A DNA stretch of 64,000 bases from Agrostemma githago (GCA_958450325.1 OY288243.1:36198678-36262677), one strand, 5' to 3'; shown: positions 20,990 to 33,323, counted from the stretch's first letter. Translations and numbers: made by a program. Notes: generated by a model not told the origin, from the sequence alone.

Positions 20990-22316
20990 TGATGTGTTGT
21001 ATTTATATAGCTTTTCTCCCTCGATTCCGTTGTCTTTTATGGTCGGAACGCGCTCTTTAGAGCCGTTTCTTCTAACATTTTGCTTCGAGTGAGTGTTTTT
21101 GTAGATTCTACACGATTTCAGGTCTTTTTGTGCAATTACACTCATATCTGGTTAGAAGAACGATCCCGAGACAAAACCCGTGCCTCAAGACGTTTAGGCG
21201 AGGAAGAAATGGGAGGTGACGATTCAATGGGCCATGAGAAGCGGCCCATAGCTTCTTTTATTAGTGCGTGCACGCCAGCCTGCATGTGACCGGCGGCCTG
21301 CCAGCCGGCCGGCATGACACAAGCCATTTTTAGCTTCATTTTAATGTGTGCCTCGGCCCCTGCATGTGGCAGGCGGCCGGCCGGCCGGCCGGGGTGCACA
21401 CCCAGTTCTTTTTCCGCCTCTTTTTGTATAACTAGGAGTGGGGATCATTTGACAACTATCACTTTTCATACTTAGAAATTTTACTCTAGAAACTCGTGAC
21501 CTTTAGGATTCTAGCACTCGGTTTTCACTCGGATTCGATTTCGGTAATTTCATTTTATGCAATTTTCAGTTCTACGTTTCAATCTTCATCGTAAATTACT
21601 TAGTTCATCGTAATTTTCTCTATTTGCAATTTGTTGTTCCGTTTAGTTCGTTAGATTTTCGTCCGTTTACCATTAGATTTATTTGCTTCACCTTTTTATC
21701 ATGAATTCGATATATGCGATTAGTTGTTTCGTAGTCATCATGCGTAGCTAAATTTCTCGCTAGGGTCGAGGGGAATCGATGGATTATTATACGATTATGT
21801 CGCGTTGATACTAAATTCATAATTATGCTAGTACCACTTTCGCGTGTTTATTTGTTGATTAACTTGTTAAAGGCCACAACATTTTAATCTGTTTGGGAAA
21901 TTCTAGTTCCTGTGCGAAAGCCGAATTAGGATTAGATCACGCGCGATTTGGTAGGAAGTCTAATAAGTTGCGAGAGCCCGTTAGATCCTTCCTAGGTTGA
22001 CACGATTCGAGAGAACGTGTTATAGCCGACTAGCATGTTATATGTTTATTATTATCGTCACATAATTGTTGAGCATCTATCGTGAACCCGTGACCTTAGT
22101 TTTCACCTCTTTATTAGTTTCGATTATTTATTATCGCATTTTAGTAGTGTTTTTATATCCTTCCATCAATTCAACCGTTTAGAGCATCCTAGAATCGCCA
22201 TAGCTATTTGACTAGTTTAACTGTTTCCCTGTGGATTCGATACCTTGCTTGCCGCTATCTTCTTGTTAGTAGCATTAGGTTTACCTTGATTGGGTGAGAC
22301 GACTTTACCCGCATCA
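20990..22316 (+). repeat. 5' LTR of Athila-2 (1327 bp)
   Basis: Starts TGATGTGTTG and ends CCGCATCA. It carries the GGCCGGCC dyad cluster (21289-21395) and a TATA-like box TATAACTA (21427-21434). It differs from the 3' LTR by one extra GGCC unit in the dyad cluster, a 5-bp insertion near 21683 and about nine point changes. Confidence 0.96.
21289..21395 (+). repeat. Promoter-proximal dyad cluster, GCCGGCCGGC type
   Basis: GCCAGCCGGCCGGC (about 21302-21313) and a run of GGCCGGCC units (21373-21391), each with core CGGCCG, ending about 33 bp before TATAACTA. Related dyads recur inside the element at 28612-28741. Confidence 0.88.
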
Positions 22317-22320
22317 AATT

Positions 22321-22338
22321 TGGCGCCGTTGCCGGGGA
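22321..22338 (+). promoter_or_regulatory. Primer binding site of Athila-2 (tRNA-Asp type)
   Basis: TGGCGCCGTTGCCGGGGA, 4 bp inside the 5' LTR. Same 18 bases as Athila-1. Confidence 0.95.
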
Positions 22339-22445
22339 ACGGTTTTTCTTGTTTTTTTTTTAGCTTGTTTCTTCTATGCTCTCTTTCGTCTCAAGGAATT
22401 AAAACTCCTTGAGATTGATCTCACTTTTCTACTGTAGTTTTGCTT

Positions 22446-25400
22446 ATGCCCAGGTCTTTTCGGTCATCAGAGCTTACTCCGTTCGACCCTGAGCCCGAGA
22501 AAACTTTTCGTAGGCGACGACAGTTTTGGAGAGAGATTTCCGCAGCTCCCGATCTTGCGACTTTGGAAGCTATTCATACTGAATTTGTAGCTGAGAATCA
22601 GTCCTTTGAAGAGGAACATCAATCCCAGCCCGAGATCATTTTACCACCCCTTCTGAACGTAAAAATGCCGAAGCTTTCTAGTCATTCGGAACCCGAGCAA
22701 ACTGCTCTTCCCAAGTTGGTTAAACGACCAACTGCCACCCAAGGTACATTTGAGATTCGACCCGCCTTTATCACATTGGTGGAGAAGAATCAATTTGGTG
22801 GTGACCCTAAGGAGGATCCTCACAAGCATATGAGGATTTTTACCGACTATTGCTCCACGATTCCACTTCCGGCCGGGGTAACTCAAGAAGAAGTCATGGA
22901 GATGCTCTTCATGTTCTCACTACGGGATTCCGCTAGGGAGTGGATAACCGATCTCGATAAAGTCACCGAAGGGATTACCGACTGGAATTCTCTTGCTCTT
23001 GCCTTCTACAAGCACTATTACCCTCCACAGAAGACGAACATGCTCCGGAGTCAAATCACCAATTTTCGTCAAACTCCGAACGAGAATATTCATGAAGCGT
23101 GGGAGCGGTTCAAGAAGCTTGTGAAGGAATGCCCGCACCATGGTTTTCAGGTTTGGTTTCTTTGTAACCAATTTTATAACGGGCTGTATGATGATTGCAG
23201 GAGTACATTGGATTCGGCATGCAATGGGCGTTTCCAATGTAATGTGGATGATGATAAGGCTTGGCAAACGATAGAGGAGATGGCATCTCATCACTCCCGA
23301 TGGGGTAATCCACGTGGTAATACTCGATCAAATTCCGGTGAAAGTGGATCCTCGAGTGCTGTGGCCGTTCAATTAGCCGCTTTGGCTAAGAGGTTTGATG
23401 CATTTGAAGTGTCAAATTCTCAAGGGGGAGGGGGCATGCATCAAGTACATGCCATGCAAGAATATGCATGCGTTCGTTGTGGTGCCGCGGACCACCAAGC
23501 TCAAGACTGCCTAGGCTCCATAGAACAGGTGAATGCGTTTCATTCTATGCGCCCACGTTATCCATATATGAATCAACCGGGCTATGATGCATCTCTCTTG
23601 TCTTACAGGAGTACTAATGTCTTGAACCCGCCTATTACACCACCCTATGTGCCCCAGCACAAGCAGAATCTCCAGAATCAGCATCAGCAGAATTTCCAGA
23701 ACCAAGGAAATTTTCAGAACCAGCAGCAATTCCATAATCAAGGGAATTTTCAGAATCAACAGAATTTCGGAAATCAAAGGAATTTCCAAAATCAGGGAAA
23801 TTTTCAGCAGCGACCTCACTTGGGTCAACATCAACAAAATTTTGGCAATACTAATCAGAACTTCGGGAATTCTCATCAGAATTTCGATACTAGTCAGCAG
23901 AATTTTGGCCAATCCTCATCACAAGCTCAAGGTAATTCTTCTTCTTCTTCGAGTTCTAATGAAATGACTGAGCTTCGTAATATGATGCAGATGATGGCCA
24001 AGACCCAGGAATCTATGATGGCTCAAATGCAAAAGAATGATCAAGCTAAGGATAATGCCATCAAAAATTTGGAGAACCAAGTGGGACACCTTGCCGCGTC
24101 ACAAGCAACGCGTCAACAAGGTAAACTCCCTTCTCAAGGTGATCAACAACATGATACGGCTAATGCGATCACTCTTCGTAGTGGCACACACTATGAAGGT
24201 CCGTCGATGCCTAAGGATGATTCACCGGCCGAGAAGGAGGAGGTTTTAGTGGAAGATGTCAATGAGGATGCAAATGTGGAAACTCCAAGTAATGAGCGAG
24301 TTCCACCACCCACTACTCCCGTTCCCACTCCGACTAGTCCAACAATTCAAGTACCATTTCCGGGTCGATTGAAGAATCGAAAGGAAACTACCCAGTTTGG
24401 CAAGTTCATGGAGGTTGTGAAGAATTTGCAGGTTACAGTCCCATTTACCGAGCTCATTATGCAGGTCCCGTCTTACACTAAGTTTATGAAGGACATCTTG
24501 ACTCGGAAGAGAAGCATTGGTGAGGTAGAAACCGTCGCTCTTACTGCAGAGTGTAGTGCCTTTTTACAGAACAAGGCCCCACCAAAGCTAAAGGACCCCG
24601 GTAGTTTTTCGATTCCTTGCACTATAGGCACCTTATCGATTGATAAGGCTTTATGTGATCTAGGTGCCAGTGTAAGTGTCATGCCCTACTCTGTTTGTGA
24701 AAAACTTAATATGGGTCCTCTTAAGTGTACTAGTGTCACTTTGCAGATGGCGGACCGTTCCATAAAACGCCCTTTGGGAGTTTTAGAAGACGTGCCCGTT
24801 AGAGTTGGGAAATTTTTTATCCCGGTTGATTTTATCGTCCTTGACATGGCCGAGGACACCCAAATTCCCATAATTTTGGGAAGGCCATTTTTGCACACCG
24901 CCGGCGCGGTGATTGATGTCAAGAACGGTAAATTGACCTTGGAAGTGGGTGGAGACACCATTGTTTTCTGCTTAGATAGTACACTTAAGAATCCGATGAT
25001 AACGGATTCATGTTGCATGATTGATGTTGTGGATGTGTTGGTTCATGATTCTATGGAGGCGTCCCTTATACGGGATCCCTTAGAAGCTTTGATATGTTTG
25101 GAAGCATGTGCAGGTGATGCTTCCGTTGACTCCGCTGTTGTTGATGCCTTAGAGGCCGCTTTGGAAGGAAGGATGCTCACGGAGGAGCAAGGTGTCGATG
25201 TAACCAACATCGTACACACCTCATTTGCTATCGACATATCCGTTCCGGAGCGTAAGCCACTTCCGTCTCACCTAAAATATGCCTTTTTAGACGATACCGA
25301 GAGCTTCCCCGTGATTGTAAGTGCTGATTTAACTGAGCAACAACTTTCTGATTTGTTAGTTGTTTTAAAGAAAAATAGGAAAGCTTTGGGGTATAGTCTT

Positions 25401-28156
25401 GATGATTTGAAGGGAATCAGTCCCGATTTCTGTATGCATAGAATTAATCTTGAGGAAGGTCATCGTCCTTGTGTCCAGGGTCAACGTAAGTTGAACCCGA
25501 ACATGCAAGAGGTTGTTAAAAAGGAAGTTATGAAGTTGTTGGATGCGGGAATTATTTATGCGGTTCCCGATTCAAAATGGGTGAGTCCGGTACAGGTTGT
25601 ACCTAAGAAGGGAGGGACTACTGTGGTCCCGAATGAGAAGAATGAGTTAATCCCTACACGAATTGTGACGGGATGGAGAATGTGTATAGATTATAGGAAG
25701 TTGAACACCGCTACACTTAAAGACCACTTCCCATTGCCCTTTATCGACCAAATGCTTGAGAGACTAGCTTCTCACAAGTATTTTTGCTATTTAGATGGAT
25801 ATTCGGGATTTTTCCAAATCCCGATACACCCCGCCGACCAAGAAAAGACCACGTTCACTGTCCATATGGCACTTTCGCATATCGCAGGATGCCATTTGGG
25901 CTATGTAATGCACCCGCCACCTTTCAAAGGTGCATGATGAGCATCTTTTCCGACTACATCGAGTCCATTATGGAAGTGTTTATGGACGACTTTAGTGTGT
26001 ATGGTATGAGTTTTTCAGCTTGTTTAGCTAATTTGGATACCATTTTAAACCGATGTGTCGAGGTTAGTTTGGTCTTGAATTGGGAAAAATGCCATTTTAT
26101 GGTCACTGAGGGTGTTGTTTTGGGTCATGTGGTCTCTGAAAAGGGCATTCAGGTGGATAAAGCAAAGGTGCAAGTGATTGAGCAATTGCCCTTGCCGGTT
26201 AATGTAAAGGGAGTGCGAAGTTTCCTTGGTCATGCGGGATTTTATCGCCGCTTTATCAAGGACTTTTCCAAAATTGCTAAGCCACTTACACAATTGCTCT
26301 TAAAGGATGCCCCTTTCGATTTTACTGATGAGTGTGTGGAAGCTTTTAACAGGATTAAGCAGGCCCTCATTTCTGCTCCGATCATTCAGTCACCGGATTG
26401 GAATTTGCCATTCGAGATAATGTGTGGCGCGAGTGATTATGCTGTGGGAGCGGTTTTGGGCCAAAGGAAGGACAAGGTCTTGCATGCTATATACTACGCT
26501 AGCAAAACACTTGATAATGCTCAGGTGAATTATGCCACCACCGAGAAGGAGTTGCTAGCTATAGTGTATGCTTTGGAAAAGTTCAGAACCTACTTGGTTG
26601 GATCGGAAGTCATTGTTTTCACTCATCATGCGGCACTCAAGTACCTCCTTGCTAAGAAAGAAGCAAAGCCCCGATTACTTCGATGGATCCTCCTCCTCCA
26701 AGAGTTTGATTTATCGATCCGAGATAAGAAGGGAGCGGAAAATGCCGTTGCAGATCATCTATCGAGGCTTAGAGTTGAGGAGGAGGGAGTTGTCATCCCC
26801 ATAGATGACTCTTTTCCCGATGATTCTCTCATGGCTTTAAGTACCGGTGCAAGCGAAGGACCTTGGTATGCGGATTATGCTAATTATTTAGTTGGCAAGG
26901 TATTACCTTCCGATCTTTCCTATCAACAAAAGAAAAAATTTCTACATGATGTCCGACAATTTTTCTGGGATGACCCTTATTTATTTAAGGAGTGTGCCGA
27001 TGGTATTTTCTGTCGATGTGTCCCTCAATGGGAAGTTCGAGGGGTTCTAGAGAGTTGTCATTCATCGCCATATGGTGGCCATCATGGACCGAGCCGAACC
27101 ACGGCTAAGGTCCTCCAGTCGGGTTTTTATTGGCCAACCTTATTCCGGGATGCCCAAGCTTTTATTATGTCCTGCGATGCATGTCAAAGGACCGGTAATA
27201 TTTCTAGGAGGCATGAGATGCCTCAAAATGGGATTCTAGAAGTAGAAATTTTTGATGTTTGGGGTGTAGACTATCAAGGCCCGTTCCCGACATCCAAGGG
27301 CAACCGATATATTTTGGTTGCGGTTGATTATGTCTCCAAGTGGGTGGAGGCGGTAGCATCTCCTGCTAATGATGCTAGAACGGTAATATCCCTGTTTAAA
27401 AAGACTATTTTTCCCCGCTTTGGTGTTCCAAGAGCGATTATTAGTGATGGTGGAAGCCATTTTCATGAGAAGCGACTTGATGCTTTGCTTGCTAAGTACG
27501 GTGTCTCGCACCGTACCGGTCTTGCCTACCACCCTCAAACGAGTGGGCAAGTTGAGGTGTCCAATAGGGAAATCAAGTCTATTCTCCAAAAGGTCGTGTC
27601 AAAAGCTAGGAAGGATTGGAGCTCTAAGCTAGATGATACACTATGGGCTTATCATACCGCCTTTAAAACGCCTATTGGTACTTCACCTTACCGATTGGTC
27701 TATGACAAGTCATGCCATTTACCGGTCGAGCTTGAGTATAAGGCTTGGTGGGCGATTAAGGAGCTTAACTTGGATCCACATTTGAGTGGGGAGAGGAGGC
27801 TTATGCAGCTGAATGAGTTGGAGGAATTCTGACTTGGTGCCTATGATAGTGCTCGAGTTTATAAGGAGCGCACCAAGCGCTAGCATGACAAGCATATCCT
27901 TCACCGTGAGTTCAATGTGGGAGATAAGGTATTATTATTCAATTCTAGGCTCCGGTTCTTTCCCGGAAAGTTAAAATCTCGTTGGTCCGGACCTTTTTCT
28001 GTCACCCACGTGGGTAAATTTGGCTCGATTGAAGTCGAGAGTGATGCGGGTGAACGATTCAAGGTGAATGGTTAACGATTGAAGTTGTATCATGAAGGTG
28101 CTCAAGTTGGAGCGATTGAGGTCATACGACTTCATCCCGTTCCCTTATCCCACTAA
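22446..28156 (+). pseudogene. Athila-2 gag-pol polyprotein gene, nearly intact
   Basis: One polyprotein frame for Gag, protease, RT, RNase H and integrase. The ATG at 22446 (MPRS) is chosen over 22440 because Athila-1 starts there. Gag core 22750-23260; zinc knuckle CVRCGAADHQAQDC (23467-23508); N/Q/F-rich tract 23650-23930; coiled segment to 24120. Protease LCDLGASVSVMP near 24655; RT from about 25550 with YLDGYSGFFQI and FMDDFSVYG (25980). RNase H ASDYAVGAVLG (26430) and TEKELLAIVYALEKFR. Integrase zinc H-H-C-C (27058-27186) and catalytic Asp, Asp, Glu near 27262, 27448 and 27552. Breaks: one base missing near 25859 in RT, TGA near 27829, TAG at 27881 and TAA at 28073. Confidence 0.95.
23650..23940 (+). 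other. N/Q/F-rich low-complexity domain in Athila-2 Gag
   Basis: About 95 residues composed mostly of Asn, Gln, Phe and Gly, with a repeated NFQNQ(G) or QQNFGN unit, followed by a Ser run (23937-23960). It lies just after the zinc knuckle. Composition is prion-like. Athila-1 has a shorter Pro/Gln linker at this place. Confidence 0.85.
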
Positions 28157-28930
28157 ACCTTATCCTCATCAAGTCGTGCGGGACTCTAAACCAGCGCTAC
28201 CGGGAGGCAGCCCGAGTATGTACAAAATTTCCCTCATTCTCGTTTATTTTATTTTATTTTATTTTATTTTATTTTTATTTTTCTTTTAGTTATCTTAGTG
28301 AGGATGAGAGGAGGGACTAACGTTTTGGAGATGCGCAGAATCATCGGAAATAACTTGATTTGGAGATATTAGTGAAATAAGGAGAAGGGAAAAAAATTCA
28401 TCGTACTTGTGATAATATAGCAGGTCACCTCAGCCTAGGCCTAGGGGGCCTGTCGACTATAGGGGCCGAGACACGAGATGAATTAGAGTTCTAATAGAGT
28501 GGTTTGTGCGTCTCAGCCTGCCCCTAGGCCCCCTATAGACTTCAGGGGCCGAGGCACAAGAAGAATTTGAGAAAAAGTGGGGCAAAATCTCGATAAAAGA
28601 AAGGAATTGTGCGGTCCGGCCGGCCAGCCGGCCCCCGGTCCATACCGGCTGGCTGTGAGAGGGAAGGTTTGATTTAAATAATCGAAAAAATTGGAGAAGT
28701 GCGTCCGGCCGGCCAGCCGGCCGCCGGTCCAGACCGGCTGGGGCGTACAACAGACCCCCAAACCCATTTTTTCGTGTCATTTCCTCATTTCTGCACTTCT
28801 CTCGCCCCTCTCTTCCCTCTCTCATCCCCAAAACCCCAATTTCCCCATTTCCCAGCACTCGTCTCCCCTCTCTCTCTTCAAAAATTTCCCCATTTTTTCT
28901 CTCAAGTGTGCTACTTTCAGCTGATTTGCA
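28157..28930 (+). other. Non-coding spacer between pol and the envelope-position ORF
   Basis: It contains an attttatttt run (28240-28285), two copies of a roughly 80-bp unit ctcagcct...ggggccgag(a/g)cac (28430-28560), GGCCGGCC dyads (28612-28655 and 28702-28741), and a long C/T-rich stretch (28780-28915) ending tactttcag just before the ORF. It could serve as an internal promoter or a splice-acceptor leader. I see no gene. Confidence 0.7.
28612..28741 (+). repeat. Internal GTCCGGCCGGCCAGCCGG dyads of Athila-2
   Basis: Two copies about 90 bp apart, each gtccggccggccagccggc followed by ccggtcca(t/g)accggctgg, which forms a further stem. The CGGCCG core matches the LTR promoter cluster. They lie 190-320 bp upstream of the ORF start at 28931. 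Confidence 0.88.
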
Positions 28931-30493
28931 ATGCCTCCTCGGAACAAGCGCACCAGAAACGAACATGCTCAACCCGACATTGAGTCCGATCCGGTTTTTC
29001 CAGGTGTAATTTTTACCACTATTGACCAAAAGGTACGGTTTCAGAACTTGAGAAAGCGATCTATTGTTCCAACTCGTTTTATCGATCGTGATGCTATGCG
29101 AACTTTAGGCTTAGATTCTGCTTTGGAACTATTGTTTAAGGGTGTTGGTATGGGTACATTTTTTACGATGCGTCGTAACACGTTTACCCAGCTTACGTTG
29201 GAATTTCTGAGTTCGTTTGAGGTACATAAGAATAGACGGACTGGTGATATTTCTGTTGAGTTCCGTTTATTGAATACTAGTTTTGCGCTGAGCCTGAAAC
29301 AGTTTGGGGATTGTTTTGACCTTAAGAATTATGACGACCGTACACCACCCGAGCATGCTAATTTTAGGGTGGGTGATTTTTGGGAATGCATTGCGGATGC
29401 CCCGTACACTACCGCGGGGCATATGAGTTCAAACAATATTCATAATCCTGTTATTAAGGTTTGGCAGAGGTTTATGGGGTGGACGATTTTTGCTAGGAAG
29501 GAGCCACATAATGTGCGCACCGAGGAGGTGTTTATTTTGGGTTCATATTTGCGGCGTAAGCCGAAGGTGTGGCATATCAATATTACCTATCACCTGGTCC
29601 TCCAGTTTAGGAGAATAGCTACGGCCGTTGCCGATGTTCCTATTTATATAGGCGGGTTAGTCACGCAATTAGCTCTCCGGTTGACCGCTTTTCGCGAGGC
29701 AGATCATGATCCGGTCCAGGGTGAGATTACTCTTAGCCTCCGATATTTGGCTTCTCTTAACGGGATTTCTTCTAGGCATCAGAATCGTTGGGCTTGGCTT
29801 ATTCATGAGCAGGCGACTATTATTTTGCAAGCCGGGTCGGTTTTGTCACTTGAGGCTGATCAGCCTAATTATTTATTACCCGTCGCTGCCCCTAGCTCTC
29901 TTCTTTCGTCGCATGCTGTTACCTATACTCGTCGCCCGACGAGCGAGCCTAGTACCTCCCGCCCCACTTCTGAGCCCGGTCCATCTCAGCCTGCTCCCGA
30001 GACCACCACCACTACTACTTTTGAGCAGCCTCCTCCACCACCCAAGTATGCTCCCCTCCATCCCGATCTGATTTCATGGATGGAGCGCATGGAGTTGAGT
30101 GCCGGTTCGTCACGTTCTGACTTTGATACTTTTTGCACGGAGACTCGTGCCGACACCGCTGCTACTCACGCTCGTCTAGACAGGTTATATGCTGATCAGT
30201 GTCTCGGGATGTATCTCGTTTATGATGACTATGCTAGGCGTGCAGCTGTGCCACCACAGGGCCCTTACCCCTCGTACTTTTCGTGGCCCGTGGGTGGTTA
30301 TACTGACCCTTCGATTCATGGCGGCTTACATCTTCACACTGACTATTTCAGTGCCCCGACGGGCCCTGCTTTTGGAGCCGCTAGTGATTATCAGGGAGGT
30401 GGTTGGTATACGGGTGGTGCGTCAGGTTCTGGGACCGCTGCAGATGATGGTATGGAGGATGATGATTTTGGTGATGATGATGATGATCAGTAG
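28931..30493 (+). CDS. Athila-2 envelope-position ORF (ATHILA ORF-1 family)
   Basis: An intact 520-residue ORF between pol and the 3' LTR, where Athila elements carry their extra ORF. It resembles the ATHILA ORF-1 family (PF03078): RFIDRDAMRTLGL near residue 49, then MGTFFTM, FLSSFEV and a conserved FRLLNTSFALSL...FGDCFDL region. A Pro/Thr/Ser-rich linker (about residues 310-375) and a Gly- and Asp-rich acidic tail (DDDFGDDDDDQ) follow. I see no signal peptide and no clear transmembrane segment, so it is not obviously an envelope glycoprotein; the function is unknown. The start is the first ATG after the C/T-rich tract, directly after ctttcagctgatttgca. The upstream dyads may drive its expression. 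Confidence 0.85.
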   Translation: MPPRNKRTRNEHAQPDIESDPVFPGVIFTTIDQKVRFQNLRKRSIVPTRFIDRDAMRTLGLDSALELLFKGVGMGTFFTMRRNTFTQLTLEFLSSFEVHKNRRTGDISVEFRLLNTSFALSLKQFGDCFDLKNYDDRTPPEHANFRVGDFWECIADAPYTTAGHMSSNNIHNPVIKVWQRFMGWTIFARKEPHNVRTEEVFILGSYLRRKPKVWHINITYHLVLQFRRIATAVADVPIYIGGLVTQLALRLTAFREADHDPVQGEITLSLRYLASLNGISSRHQNRWAWLIHEQATIILQAGSVLSLEADQPNYLLPVAAPSSLLSSHAVTYTRRPTSEPSTSRPTSEPGPSQPAPETTTTTTFEQPPPPPKYAPLHPDLISWMERMELSAGSSRSDFDTFCTETRADTAATHARLDRLYADQCLGMYLVYDDYARRAAVPPQGPYPSYFSWPVGGYTDPSIHGGLHLHTDYFSAPTGPAFGAASDYQGGGWYTGGASGSGTAADDGMEDDDFGDDDDDQ

Positions 30494-32005
30494 CGGATTG
30501 CTGACTCCGCTACCTCTCCATGTGTATATTTGGTATGTTATTTTCTCTTTCCTCGGATTTTATTTGTGTCCCCCACCAATTTTGGGTCTGTATGATATGG
30601 ACATTGAGGACAATGTCGAGTCTAGCGTGGGGGAGTTTTTAGTATTTCTAGTTTTATTTCCTTGAGTCTTAGTGGTTGTCTATGATACCGATTATGCAGC
30701 AATGATGATAATTTGCACTCTTTAGGCCACCTACTCATTCTTAATTGGCATTCATTTGACCTTTGTTATGTGGAATAATAATTAATCGGCAAGTTTGCAA
30801 CCAACCGAGCTATGTTTTGTGGTTCCCATTTAGACCGACCCTGCATTTAGGCTTTAGCTACAAAATTGGTGAGATTTAGAGCCTCCTGTAGCCAGTACAT
30901 TCATACCTGGCTACCACTTAGGATTGTGTGTAGGACTCCTCGTGGAATATGCTATGTCAATACGCATAAGTATGGTGTTTGCCCCTTCATTTTGACTAAC
31001 TTGCCTAGTGATCATTTTCATTTCCATCCATTTCTATCCAGTTTCTCCTTGGCTAAAATGTTAAAGAATTCACAAAATGAACTACAAAATCAAATTTGCC
31101 TACCCAGCCAAGCTTGATGAAGTAGGTCACCTAGTGCGTTCTATGCTCGTTATTGTGTGATTACGGAGAGTTTTGATGGATGATTGGATGTGGTTGACTC
31201 TGTCTCAAGGGAGTTTGTAGATCTTGTCCGGGTCAATTTGGGTTATTGTATATATTTGCCTCTAATTTCATCAAGCTGAAAAAATAATAGTTCAAAAAGA
31301 AAGAAAGAAAAGAAAAAAAATGAAAAAAAAGCAAAAAGGAAAAAATCGAAAAAATCGAAAAAGAAGAAGAAAAAAAAATAAAAGAAAGAAAGAAAAAAAT
31401 CAAAAATATATGTTATTCTTGTTACTTTTATTTTCCGTGTACTTGATGAAATTTGAGCGCCCTCTTTTGATCCCGGACTCGTTCTTGTTGGTTGGTGGTT
31501 TGTATGATTTGTTTATGGAAGTGGAAGAATTTTTGAGTTGAGCATTATCGCACTAGTTAGTTCACTAGCTTGGCTTTAACCTCACAAGACCATATCGATT
31601 TCCACCTTCTACCTCGTTATCACCATCCTTGCCTCCCTTTGTGATCTTAGCACATTTTGTAAAAATTTAGAGGTCGATACCATATTAGATTGCGGGTATA
31701 TTTCCATGAGTTGGAGTAGTTGAGCGTTTTCATATATATTTCACATATACACACCCTTCCTAATTGAGCGATGAGTGGCTCCGTGAGTAGCCTATGCAAG
31801 GGCTTTGGTTGAAAATGTGGTTTCTACATGTTATGCTTGGTAAAATTGTGCATTTGTTGATGGGTTATTTTTCCTATTTCCCGTCTTGGAATTCGTTTCT
31901 TAGACTTGGTTTAGATGTTTGCTATGACGGACTTGAGTATTTGGTTGCCTATTATTTGCTTTGAGCTGTTTCGGTATTATATTAGCTGTTCGGTTCGGGG
32001 GAGTT
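30494..32005 (+). other. Athila-2 3' non-coding region
   Basis: Contains the conserved box attgaggacaatgtcgag...gcgtgggggag (30602-30634), which also occurs in Athila-5 (61650-61680), and a purine-rich run of A and G (31280-31412). It ends with the polypurine tract cggttcgggggagtt (31990-32004) next to the 3' LTR. No gene is seen; ORFs here are low-complexity. Confidence 0.85.
31990..32005 (+). promoter_or_regulatory. Polypurine tract of Athila-2
   Basis: The purine-rich ggttcgggggagtt immediately precedes the LTR start TGATG. Its position fits the plus-strand primer site used in reverse transcription. Confidence 0.8.
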
Positions 32006-33323
32006 TGATGTGTTGTATTTATATAGCTTTTCTCCCTCGATTCCGTTGTCTTTTATGGTCGGAACGCGCTCTTTAGAGCCGTTTCTTCTAACATTTTGCT
32101 TCGAGTGAGTGTTTTTGTAGATTCTACACAATTTCAGGTCTTTTTGTGCAATTACACTCATATCTGGTTAGAAGAACGATCCCGAGACAAAACCCGTGCC
32201 TCAAGACGTTTAGGCGAGGAAGAAATGGGAGGTGACGATTCAATGGGCCATGAGAAGCGGCCCATAGCTTCTTTTATTAGTGCGTGCACGCCAGCCTGCA
32301 TGTGACCGGCGGCTTGCCAGCCGGCCGGCATGACACAAGCCATTTTTAGCTTCATTTTAATGTGTGCCTCGGCCCCTGCATGTGGCAGGCGGCCGGCCGG
32401 CCGGGGTGCACACCCAGTTCTTTTTCCGCCTCTTTTTGTATAACTAGGAGTGGGGATCATTTGACAACTATCACTTTTCATACTTAGAAATTTTACTCTA
32501 GAAACTCGTGACCTTTAGGATTCTAGCACTCGGTTTTCACTCGGATTCGATTTCGGTAATTTCATTTTATGCAATTTTCAGTTCTACGTTTCAATCTTCA
32601 TCGTAAATTACTTAGTTCATCGTAATTTTCTCTATTTGCAATTTGTTGTTCCGTTTAGTTCGTTAGATTTTCGTCCGTTTACCATTAGATTGCTTCACCT
32701 TTTTATCATGAATCCGATATATGCGATTAGTTGTTTCGTAGTCATCATGCGTAGCTAATTTTCTCGCTAGGGTCGAGGGGAATCGATGGATTATTAAACG
32801 ATTATGTCGCGTTGATACTAAATTCATAATTATGCTAGTACCACTTTCGCGTGTTTATTTGTCGATTAACTTGTTAAAGGCCACAACATTTTAATCTGTT
32901 TGGGAAATTCTAGTTCCTGTGCGAAAGCCGAATTAGGATTAGATCACACGCGATTTGGTAGGAAGTCTAATAAGTTGCGAGAGCCCGTTAGATCCTTCCT
33001 AGGTTGACACGATTCGAGATAACGTGTTATAGCCGACTAGCATGTTATATGTTTATTATTATCGTCACATAATTGTTGAGCATCTATCGTGAACCCGTGA
33101 CCTTAGTTTTCACCTCTTTATTAGTTTCGATTATTTATTATCGCATTTTAGTAGTGTTTTTATATCCTTCCATCAATTCAACCGTTTAGAGCATCCTAGA
33201 ATCGCCATAGCTATTTGACTAGTTTAACTGTTTCCCTGTGGATTCGATACCTTGCTTGCCGCTATCTTCTTGTTAGTAGCATTAGGTTTACCTTGATTGG
33301 GTGAGACGACTTTACCCGTATCA
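32006..33323 (+). repeat. 3' LTR of Athila-2 (1318 bp)
   Basis: Starts TGATGTGTTG and ends CCGTATCA, followed by the duplication cccct. Dyads at 32306-32405 (one GGCC unit fewer than the 5' LTR) and TATAACTA at 32439-32446. Confidence 0.96.

Larger units (their letters stand above)
20990..33323 (+). mobile_element. Athila-2: complete Athila-lineage retrotransposon, duplication cccct
   Basis: A 12,334-bp element with both LTRs (20990-22316 and 32006-33323), PBS, gag-pol (22446-28156), an envelope-position ORF (28931-30493), a polypurine tract and perfect flanking duplications cccct (20985-20989 and 33324-33328). Comparing the LTRs by eye I count about nine substitutions plus a 4-bp and a 5-bp indel, roughly 0.7% divergence, so it inserted recently. 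Gag and the envelope-position ORF are intact; pol has one frameshift and a few stops near its end. Confidence 0.97.

Noticed and set aside
25855..25865. Programmed ribosomal frameshift in Athila-2 pol
   Set aside because: It lies inside the RT domain rather than at a gag-pol border, with no slippery heptamer seen. Athila usually uses one frame, so a one-base loss is the simpler reading.
28240..28285. attttatttt run as a terminator or matrix-attachment site
   Set aside because: A simple pentanucleotide slippage tract; nothing supports a specific role.
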